Shown: positions 1 through 6,856 of the stretch, in pieces
Numbering within the stretch: the first letter of the stretch is position 1
Layout of the letters: each line of letters starts with the position of its first letter
NCBI GenBank assembly: GCA_023807065.1
Contig: JAJJLU010004511.1
Span: 1-12,205 of the forward strand
DNA length: 12,205 nucleotides
Reading direction: 5' to 3'
DNA from: Isotricha intestinalis
Lineage: Eukaryota > Ciliophora > Litostomatea > Vestibuliferida > Isotrichidae
Position numbers and translations under genes: made by a program
Notes under the pieces: generated by a model
Database searches by the model: none
What the model saw: only the letters and a program-made list of their open reading frames with translations
Told to the model about the DNA's origin: nothing

Positions 1-22
1 TTAAAAATAATAAAATTATTAT

Positions 23-1675
23 TTAAAGATTAACATTTTCTCCTTCTTTATGGAAGACATGATATTCAAATTGCAAAGTTTCTAGATTAAGTTCATGAAT
101 ATTATTCAAGAAGTCAAATATAATATATTTTCCTTGTGAGTAAACAGGTGACATAATAAAATTACTAGTCCTCACTAAATCAGCAAATTGATAAAATTTC
201 TTTTCATAAAATTCAAATATATAAGCTTCTTTATATTCTTTATTATTTCTTTCCCCTCCAAAAATAAGCATTCTATCAAAATCTAAAGTAATAACACCCA
301 TTCTATTTTTCTTTATATCAACTTCATCACAATCTTTTTGAGTAGTTTTTAACTCAATTAATTCCCAACCTTTATCTTCATTTAAATAATCTAATTTTTC
401 AAATGTATCAACATTTCTAAATCCATCATAACCAGAAAATGCATATAAATATCTTTGATTATGAATAGCTAAAGCAGCATTTTGTCTATTATAATTTAAT
501 TCTGGTATTTCAATCCATTCATCATGGAAAATATCATATTTTTCACATTTTTTAATCATTTCTAATTTATCTACTCCTGAAATTGCATAAATATAATCAT
601 TGAAATATATTAATGAATGAGCTCTTCTTTTATATATCATTTCTTTTTTCCTATAAACTTTAGCTGAAAATCCTTCATCTGTATCACCAATTTGTCTAAA
701 TTTAAACATATATGTACTATTTAATGATTCAATATAATCTTTTTCTCCTCCTGTTAAAATTAATTTATTACCAGATATTTCAATCCAACGAGCATAACAT
801 GGAATAACAAAATCATTAACATATGTAACTTTAGTAATTTTATTTGAGTCTATTAAATATACAATAAATTCTTTATTATTCATAACAACAGTAAATGCAT
901 ATTTACTTTGATATTTTGTATAATTTTGATAGAAGTTATTAATTTTTTCAGTAATATATTCTCTAAATGTTTTACATTGATCAATTAAAGCATTTGAATC
1001 ATTAAAGACTATTGTATTTGTATCAATGAAACTTTGTTTTATTCTTGTAAATTCTTGTTTTTGGAAAATATTAACATCATTGCATTCATCAGCTAAATCA
1101 CTTGAAACATTTGTTTCTAGTAAATCAGTACAAAATTCAAAAGGTTGTTGTTTTGACATTTTTTGTAACTCTTTATTTATTCTTCTTTCTATATCATCTG
1201 ATTTTTTAATCATTTCTTTTATTTTTTCTATATTTTGTGTAATATTCTTTTCATAATTTTCTTTAAGTAAATTCATTCTATGTAAAGTATCTTCTCTTTT
1301 TTTATTAACAAGTTCAACAATATCATCATAAATTTTATTAACTAATTTAATATTCATATCAAATGGATTATTCTTTAAGAAATAATCATATTTTTCTTCC
1401 ATAAATTTAACTTCATCAGCAAATTCACTTCTCATTCCTTTAATAGCTTCTAAATTAGATTCATTTGTTTTTTTCATTTCATCATACATATTTTCTATTA
1501 AATCAGCCCAACATTGTTTATGTTCTCGAGCATAACATTTTGTACATGTAAATTTATGACAATCATAACATAACCATATATTTTTTTCATTGGCATTTAC
1601 ATGCTTTTTACAGTTTTCATTAAAATCTTGAACTGGGTCTATTTTATCTTCATCTTGTTTAATTTCTTTTTTCAT
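23..1675 (-). CDS. B-box zinc finger, coiled-coil and kelch-repeat protein (RING-less TRIM-like)
   Basis: The 550-residue protein opens with a B-box-type zinc site: C22, H25, C36, C39, C44, C47, H52 and C55, spaced C-x2-H-x10-C-x2-C-x4-C-x2-C-x4-H-x2-C. The last ligand is Cys where His is usual. Residues about 60-175 are charged and heptad-like, as in the coiled coil of TRIM proteins. From about residue 260 to 540 there are kelch-type blades, seen as hydrophobic strands ending in GG or SG (LILTGG at 305-310, YIYAISG 361-367, YLYAFSG 409-415, MLIFGG 469-474) with Trp at 387 and 437. There is no RING upstream of the B-box, so E3 ligase activity is not predicted; a scaffold or substrate-binding role is inferred. 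An in-frame TAA lies just upstream of the ATG (at 1679-1681 on the plus strand). The domain reading is firm; the cellular role is unknown. Confidence 0.88.
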   Translation of the reverse strand: MKKEIKQDEDKIDPVQDFNENCKKHVNANEKNIWLCYDCHKFTCTKCYAREHKQCWADLIENMYDEMKKTNESNLEAIKGMRSEFADEVKFMEEKYDYFLKNNPFDMNIKLVNKIYDDIVELVNKKREDTLHRMNLLKENYEKNITQNIEKIKEMIKKSDDIERRINKELQKMSKQQPFEFCTDLLETNVSSDLADECNDVNIFQKQEFTRIKQSFIDTNTIVFNDSNALIDQCKTFREYITEKINNFYQNYTKYQSKYAFTVVMNNKEFIVYLIDSNKITKVTYVNDFVIPCYARWIEISGNKLILTGGEKDYIESLNSTYMFKFRQIGDTDEGFSAKVYRKKEMIYKRRAHSLIYFNDYIYAISGVDKLEMIKKCEKYDIFHDEWIEIPELNYNRQNAALAIHNQRYLYAFSGYDGFRNVDTFEKLDYLNEDKGWELIELKTTQKDCDEVDIKKNRMGVITLDFDRMLIFGGERNNKEYKEAYIFEFYEKKFYQFADLVRTSNFIMSPVYSQGKYIIFDFLNNIHELNLETLQFEYHVFHKEGENVNL

Positions 1676-1819
1676 CTTTTATTTATTATTTGTTTCAAAG
1701 ATTGAGGTTTTATTAGAAAATTTAATTTAATTTTTAAATTTTAATAAGGATTTTTTATTATTTATTAATTTTTTTAAAGTTTTTTTTTTTATTTATTAAT
1801 TGTCAAAAATAATTAATAT

Positions 1820-2587
1820 TTATTCTTTATTTTCTAAATGGTATTTTTTAATCACGATATAATAAACAGGAGAAAAAATATCTTTACTATGGCAAATTAT
1901 ATCATAATTGTCAATAACAATTTTTTTCTTATAAATAGGACAATCTAAAGTTATACTTTCATATTCACCTCCTTCACCACAAACATTAACCCCATATTTA
2001 TCTTTTAAAGAAATTAATTTATTTTTCATTTCTTTTAAACTTTTCATTAAATCTTCTTTATCTAATCCCATAGCACAAACTTTAATAAGAATACTATTCA
2101 TATTATTATTAATCATTTCATTTAACAAAACACTTTGATCCATTTTCCACAAAAAAGAAAGAGAAATTAAATTTAATCTTTGGCAAATATTTTCAACTCT
2201 ATTTTTTTGATAAGTACTTAAAATAGCACCACTACTAACAGCGTTAATATTAGGAAATTTTTCTTTAGCTTCTTTAATTAATTCAAATAAATCTTCAACT
2301 TCATCATTTTTAGTTTCAGTATAATTTAATTCTTTATTAATTGGATTTCCTTTAATTTCTCTTGATAAATATGGAACATTTAAACATTCTGCAATTGAAG
2401 AACAAAGTTCACTTCCTACAGTTTGATACATATAACTATCAATTTCTGTTTTTGAATCATTATTATTATTTTTTGGTGGAAATAAATGACCAACTGCTAT
2501 TAATTTATAACCTTCTTTTATACATTTTATTATATTATATATACTATCTTTTCCACCACTTATTAAACCAAATAAATTTTTATCCAT
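1820..2587 (-). CDS. DPH6: Diphthine--ammonia ligase (diphthamide synthase)
   Basis: This enzyme performs the last step of diphthamide synthesis on elongation factor 2 in the cytosol, amidating diphthine with ammonia at the cost of ATP. The 255 residues cover the ATP-binding family 4 / PP-loop fold from end to end. The PP-loop SGGKDS sits at residues 10-15, the YMYQTVGSE block at 52-60, SSGAI at 118-122, LWKMDQ at 146-151 and the signature GEGGEYES at 204-211. The length matches the single-domain animal form (about 267 residues) and lacks the C-terminal RidA-like domains of the fungal protein. A short asparagine run (40-43) is a local insertion. The ATG is followed at once by the conserved N-terminal strand, which supports this start. 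It is a housekeeping gene and no neighbour belongs to the same pathway. Confidence 0.95.
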   Translation of the reverse strand: MDKNLFGLISGGKDSIYNIIKCIKEGYKLIAVGHLFPPKNNNNDSKTEIDSYMYQTVGSELCSSIAECLNVPYLSREIKGNPINKELNYTETKNDEVEDLFELIKEAKEKFPNINAVSSGAILSTYQKNRVENICQRLNLISLSFLWKMDQSVLLNEMINNNMNSILIKVCAMGLDKEDLMKSLKEMKNKLISLKDKYGVNVCGEGGEYESITLDCPIYKKKIVIDNYDIICHSKDIFSPVYYIVIKKYHLENKE

Positions 2588-2700
2588 TTGATAAAAAATA
2601 TAAAAATATTTTTTTTTAAGTTTTTTTTATTTAAATTAATAAATAACTTCACCATTATTTCTTATTTAAAAAATAAATTCAAATTAACAAAATTTATAAT

Positions 2701-3450
2701 TTAAGTATCAATATTTGAAATAATAGTTTTTAATTCAGATTGAATTCTCTTTTCTAACATTAATTTTTCATAAATTTTTTCTTGAATATTTTTTATTTTT
2801 TTTTGATATAAAATAAGAAGAGTATTAATTTCTTTTTTATCTTCAATTAATTGATTAATTGCATTAGATAATTCTTTACAATTTTTTTGTTTAATATTAA
2901 CTTCATTTTTTAATTCATTATATTTATTATTTGAATTAAATGTTTCTTCTTCAAGTTCGTCAATTTTTTGGCTCAATTCATTACAACTTTTTTTATTTGA
3001 TTCTATTTCTTTTAAATATTCTTTTCCTAAATTTACTTCGGCTTCTTTAATTGAGTTATTTTTTTTATTTAAAGTATTTATTTTAATTTCTGAATTTTTT
3101 ACTCTTGTAACTTCTGATGATACATCTTCAATTTGATATTTTAAATCATCAACAGTATTTGATAATTTTTCTTTTATAATTTTATTTTTTTTTAAAGGAA
3201 TTGTTAATTTATTTCTTCTTTTTTCTTTTAAAATTTCTATTAAATCAAAACAAGTATTTTTATCATTTACTAAAATTTGTTTAGTATTTTCTAAATTATC
3301 TTCATTTGTAATAAAAGTCTGTTTGTTGGACGATTGTTCAGTTAAATTAAATGGATTTGTTTTTCTAAAAGAAGATTCTGATCTTAAAGTAGTATATAAA
3401 GTACTTTTTGAATAAGTATTATCATTATTTTTTTTGAGAGAGGATTTCAT
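2701..3450 (-). CDS. Coiled-coil protein of unknown function
   Basis: I do not recognise this 249-residue protein. Residues 1-60 are basic and rich in Ser, Thr and Asn, probably disordered. From about 85 to 245 the sequence is Lys/Glu/Asn-rich with hydrophobic residues at heptad-like spacing (for example around 101-117, 155-170 and 195-235), consistent with a long coiled coil broken by short Asn/Ser linkers. There is no signal peptide, membrane segment or Cys/His cluster. An in-frame TAA lies three codons upstream of the ATG. The next gene on the same strand (3584-4615) is also a coiled coil, 133 bp away, but the two are not obviously paralogous. A cytoskeletal or scaffold role is only a guess from composition. 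Confidence 0.75.
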   Translation of the reverse strand: MKSSLKKNNDNTYSKSTLYTTLRSESSFRKTNPFNLTEQSSNKQTFITNEDNLENTKQILVNDKNTCFDLIEILKEKRRNKLTIPLKKNKIIKEKLSNTVDDLKYQIEDVSSEVTRVKNSEIKINTLNKKNNSIKEAEVNLGKEYLKEIESNKKSCNELSQKIDELEEETFNSNNKYNELKNEVNIKQKNCKELSNAINQLIEDKKEINTLLILYQKKIKNIQEKIYEKLMLEKRIQSELKTIISNIDT

Positions 3451-3583
3451 TTTTATTTATAAATTATAAAATTTTTATTTGCTTTTTTATAAAATAATAA
3501 TTAAAAATTTTAAATAAAATAATTTAAACATAAAAACTAAAAAATAAAAATTTATCTTATAAAATTTTATGAATATCATTTGA

Positions 3584-4615
3584 TTAATCATAAAATTTTT
3601 CTGGTGAAAACTTATTTTTTCCTTTTTTTTGTTTTTGATTTTGTTGTTGAATTTTATCATTAATTTCTTTTTTTTCTCTTAATTTTCCAGCAAGAGCTTT
3701 TCCTAAAAATCTAATTCTTTCTTTTTCTAATTGACTTTTTTGTTTTTGATTTTTTAATTCTTCCATTTTTCTATTTAAATCTCCAATAATACTTTTTAAA
3801 TATTCTTCTTTTATTTCTTTATCCTTTACTCTTAAATCAACTTCTAATTCATTTTTTTCAATATCTCTTTTTTTAATATCTTCATCTTCTTTTTTCTTTT
3901 CTTTTTGATTTTCAATATCTTGAAAATACTTAAATCTACTTTGTAATGTTTTAAAATTAGATAATAATTCATCATAATTATCAATATTATTTTTCTCATC
4001 AACTTCAAATTGAGCATTTTTTTTTGCAATTTGAGTTTTCAAATCTAATAAAATTGAATTAACTTTTTCCAATTCTTTTGATTGTTCACTTATATCTCTA
4101 CATATTTTTTTTAAATTATTATTTAAAGTATTTTGTTCTTCTTTTTTTTGAAAAATTAAAGCTTCACTTGATCTAATTAAAATTTCTTGTTCATCTAAAA
4201 GTTCTTTTCTTTCATTTTCAAATTCATTACATTGTTCAATAAAATCTTTTAATTCTAAATCCATTGCTTCTTTATATTTTATTATTTTATTTCTATTTGT
4301 TTCAAAATCTTTAACAACTCTATCAGCATATTCTTTATATTCTCTAAAATTTCTATTATTATTTCTATGATATTCTAAATCTTTTTGTAATGAAAGAATT
4401 AATGATTCTTTTGATATTTTTTCTCTTACATTTTTCATTAAATCTTTTGATTGTCTTTCATTCATTTTTTTATATGAGTCTATTTCCATTTGAATTCTTT
4501 TTATATTTTTATCAATATTATTTATATCTTTTGGTGATGGTATTGTTGTTTCTACTGTTGATTTTATATTTGGATTTGTATTTATTGTTTGAGCTTTTTC
4601 AGGAACTTCATTCAT
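3584..4615 (-). CDS. Long coiled-coil protein of unknown function
   Basis: I do not recognise this 343-residue protein. The open frame runs back to a TTG at 4646-4648, but the first ATG is at 4613-4615 and gives a start of MNEVPEKAQ, which I prefer for a eukaryotic gene. Residues 1-30 are Thr/Pro/Asn-rich and probably disordered. About 30-330 is almost continuous charged heptad sequence with no membrane segment or catalytic motif. Near the C-terminus a short island (about residues 300-315, RIRFLGKALAGKLREK) has Gly, Ala and Arg unlike the Lys/Glu/Asn-rich surroundings and may be a conserved docking patch. The tail (about 319-335) is Gln/Lys-rich. Ciliary, centrosomal or other filament proteins have this look, but nothing here decides among them. 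Confidence 0.78.
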   Translation of the reverse strand: MNEVPEKAQTINTNPNIKSTVETTIPSPKDINNIDKNIKRIQMEIDSYKKMNERQSKDLMKNVREKISKESLILSLQKDLEYHRNNNRNFREYKEYADRVVKDFETNRNKIIKYKEAMDLELKDFIEQCNEFENERKELLDEQEILIRSSEALIFQKKEEQNTLNNNLKKICRDISEQSKELEKVNSILLDLKTQIAKKNAQFEVDEKNNIDNYDELLSNFKTLQSRFKYFQDIENQKEKKKEDEDIKKRDIEKNELEVDLRVKDKEIKEEYLKSIIGDLNRKMEELKNQKQKSQLEKERIRFLGKALAGKLREKKEINDKIQQQNQKQKKGKNKFSPEKFYD

Positions 4616-4694
4616 ATTTTTTTTTATTAATAATTTTAATTTTAACAATATTTTTTTTTTAATTTTAACTTATTTTAAATTTATAAACTTTACA

Positions 4695-5504
4695 CTATAT
4701 ATTATTATATTTACCTCTTACAAAATAATATTTTATCATTTTTTCTTTATTATTTTCTGCTTCGATATCATTATATTGAATTCTTTTATTCTCACTTTTT
4801 ATAATTGGAAAAGAAATTTTAGAATATAATGAATTATGACTATTATTATTATAATAATCTTTTATATAAAATCTTTTTTGATTTCTAATATTTTTATTTT
4901 TATTCAAATTAAAAGTTTTATTTTTATCAAATAAATTATCTAATATTTCTTTTTTATTCTTTTCTTCTTCATTAAATTTATTGATATTTTTATATGATAT
5001 AAAATTTTCAGATTTTATTTTAATTATTGTACAATTGCTTTTTAATGAATTTTTAAAAGTTTTATTAATTTTATTTCTTAATTGTGAATTAGTTTCTATT
5101 CTCATTTCTGAATTTGAATCATTTAAAGAAGAAAAAGAGGATTTTCTATATTTATTAATTCTCATCTTTTTGTTTAAAGAATTTAAAGGATTTATTTTTC
5201 TAATTATAATTTTATTAGGTTCATTATTTAGATTAAGTTTAATTTTTTTTAATGAAATTTTAGAGCTTAAAAAAGATTTTATATTTTCATCAATCGGAGA
5301 TTTTTCAATTAAATTAAATTGTTTTTCATTTAAAGATTTTTTAATAAATTCATTCTGAAAATTTGTTATACCAGAAAAAAATGGTTCTTTATTATGATAA
5401 AGAGATAATATATAACTGAAATTATTGTTTAAATTTCTTCTTGATATAGTATATAATTTGGGATTGAAAAATCCTAATTTTTCACCATTTATCGTATAAT
5501 TCAT
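4695..5504 (-). CDS. Basic, Asn/Lys/Ser-rich protein of unknown function
   Basis: I do not recognise this 269-residue protein. It is strongly basic and rich in Asn, Lys, Ser and Ile, with no membrane segment, zinc site or clear coiled coil. Most of it (about 75-240) is probably disordered. The N-terminus (MNYTINGEKLGFFNPKLYT) has more aromatic residues and may hold a short ordered or docking segment. It is the only gene here that ends in TAG (4695-4697). A TAA codon stands immediately before the ATG, so the start is well bounded. Its start faces the start of the 5547-6167 gene across 42 bp. An overlapping opposite-strand frame of 125 codons exists, but it is Phe/Leu/Ile-rich, as expected of an antisense shadow of AT-rich coding DNA. 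Confidence 0.65.
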   Translation of the reverse strand: MNYTINGEKLGFFNPKLYTISRRNLNNNFSYILSLYHNKEPFFSGITNFQNEFIKKSLNEKQFNLIEKSPIDENIKSFLSSKISLKKIKLNLNNEPNKIIIRKINPLNSLNKKMRINKYRKSSFSSLNDSNSEMRIETNSQLRNKINKTFKNSLKSNCTIIKIKSENFISYKNINKFNEEEKNKKEILDNLFDKNKTFNLNKNKNIRNQKRFYIKDYYNNNSHNSLYSKISFPIIKSENKRIQYNDIEAENNKEKMIKYYFVRGKYNNI

Positions 5505-5546
5505 TTAAAATTATATATAATCGAAAAAAAAAATTTTAAATAAAAA
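5505..5546. promoter_or_regulatory. 42-bp divergent intergenic spacer
   Basis: This spacer separates the ATG of the minus-strand gene ending at 5504 from the ATG of the plus-strand gene at 5547. It is almost pure A/T, with TATATA at 5512-5517 and an A-run from about 5523. Both 5' leaders, and at least part of both promoters, must fit here or reach into the neighbouring coding sequence. A shared bidirectional promoter is inferred; no specific factor site can be named. Confidence 0.4.
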
Positions 5547-6167
5547 ATGAAATCGAAATTAATTTTCTTTTTTTTAATTATAACTCTTTTAAATTGTAAA
5601 GAAAATTCTAAAAAAAAAGGAGTTTTAACAGAAGAAAAAATAGAAAAGAAATCAAATAAAAATAAAGAAAAACATTATGCAATAAAAACAGAGAGAACTG
5701 AAGAAGAAATGAATAAATTATTTCCTCAATCAACCTTAGAAGATTTAAAATCAATAGAAAAAAATAAAAAAAATGAAAAAAAATTAAGAAAACAAGAAAA
5801 AAAATCTTCAAAAGAAAATAAAAAACATTTAATTATTTCTGGAGTAGATGATGATCAAAATCCACAAAATCAAATTGAAGAGGAAGATGATGATGAACAT
5901 AGACCTTTTGATGATTTTTTATTAAGAGAAGTTGATTATATTGATGATACTCAAAATCAAAATTCTCAAGTTAATTTATTACAAATTAATAATTTAAATA
6001 ATAATAATAAGTCTCCTTTTAAATATAAAGCTGGATATTCTATTCTTTCAATTTTATTTATTTGCTGCTTAATTTTATTTACCATTAATTTTTGCTTTTT
6101 TAAAAATGTTAATAAAGAAATTTTTGAAAGCGATAATCCTGAAACTTATTTACTTTTACATAGTTAA
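5547..6167 (+). CDS. Predicted type I membrane protein with short cytosolic tail
   Basis: The 206-residue protein begins with a signal-peptide-like stretch (residues 1-17, MKSKLIFFFLIITLLNC). Residues 18-100 are extremely Lys/Glu-rich, 101-135 form an acidic Asp/Glu patch and 136-156 are Gln/Asn-rich with one N-glycosylation sequon at N154. One hydrophobic segment spans about 162-185 (AGYSILSILFICCLILFTIN and onward). A 21-residue tail follows and ends ETYLLLHS; YLLL (201-204) fits the tyrosine-based YxxPhi sorting signal read by clathrin adaptors. I infer a secretory-route protein with a charged luminal domain and an endosome/lysosome sorting tail. The family is unrecognised. A TAA codon lies just before the ATG with one codon between, which fixes the start. 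Confidence 0.72.
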   Translation: MKSKLIFFFLIITLLNCKENSKKKGVLTEEKIEKKSNKNKEKHYAIKTERTEEEMNKLFPQSTLEDLKSIEKNKKNEKKLRKQEKKSSKENKKHLIISGVDDDQNPQNQIEEEDDDEHRPFDDFLLREVDYIDDTQNQNSQVNLLQINNLNNNNKSPFKYKAGYSILSILFICCLILFTINFCFFKNVNKEIFESDNPETYLLLHS

Positions 6168-6856
6168 ATTTCAAAATTTATTTTTTTAAACTTAAATTTT
6201 AACTAAAAATTATTTTTTTTTTTAATCTAATAAAAATCATTAAAAAAATATTTTAAATCCTCAAAATTAATAATAAAAAATAAAGAATAAATTAATAACA
6301 ATTTTATTAGTAAATTAAAGGAGAATCTTTGACTAAATAAAATAGAAAAAATAGATAAAATAAAAATAATATAGTGTTTAAATATTTTTGTAAATGATAA
6401 ATAAAAAGTTAACTTGGAAAAAGAGTATTCTTTTTGGAAAAATTTCAAAAAAGATATTCAAGAATTTTGTATATTTGATAAAAAATATTAATAAAAATGC
6501 TTATTATTGAATATCTTTTATTAAACCTATGTTATTGGATTAATGAAAATTTGATTAAATAATATTTTTATGAATTAAATTTTAATAATTGTAATTTTAA
6601 GGTTTAAAGCAATTAATATATTTAATAATTTTTTTATATCCATTTTTGATATTTTTATTTCATAATATAATATTGTTCATAAAAATTGTGTAATAATGAA
6701 AACTAACAATTTTCAATATTGATATCAATTTATCTCGTTTTTGAATATAAATTATAATATACTGAAAAAATAATTCATTGATAAATTGATAATGGTATTA
6801 AGAAATAGAATTAAAATAATATTATTTTCTTCAAATAATAATCTGAAGCACTAAAA
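6168..6856. other. Gene-free AT-rich stretch with a faint coding-like frame
   Basis: This 689-bp stretch is the longest gap between intact genes. I see no RNA gene, mobile element or intact open frame in it. On the plus strand, the frame containing 6297-6299 has fewer stops than the AT content suggests (about 12 in 187 codons) and includes stretches such as 6405-6488, which reads KVNLEKEYSFWKNFKKDIQE and onward. This could be the remnant of an old gene or chance. A 73-codon minus-strand frame (6227-6448) starts at TTG and is probably spurious. The 3' part must contain the promoter and leader of the gene at 6857. Confidence 0.35.

Noticed and set aside
1026..2619. Plus-strand open frames at 1026-1256 and 2362-2619 opposite the kelch and DPH6 genes.
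   Set aside because: They overlap clear protein domains on the other strand and have no recognisable features of their own.
3844..4662. Frames at 3844-4029 (minus) and 4390-4662 (plus) over the long coiled-coil gene.
   Set aside because: They are out-of-frame or antisense products of Lys/Glu-rich repeats; the coiled-coil frame is far longer.
4981..5358. 125-codon plus-strand open frame opposite the basic unknown gene.
   Set aside because: It lies wholly inside the longer minus-strand gene. Its Phe/Leu/Ile-rich translation is the antisense image of Lys/Asn/Glu-rich coding DNA.
6227..6448. 73-codon minus-strand open frame in the gene-free stretch, hydrophobic protein.
   Set aside because: It starts at TTG, not ATG. 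Its Phe/Leu/Ile/Lys composition is what random AT-rich DNA gives, and about one such frame is expected by chance in a window of this size.
6723..6791. 12-bp inverted repeat TATCAATTTATC (6723-6734) and GATAAATTGATA (6780-6791) upstream of the PTPDC1-like gene.
   Set aside because: With a 45-base loop and this A/T content, a few such pairs are expected by chance; nothing else marks it as an element.
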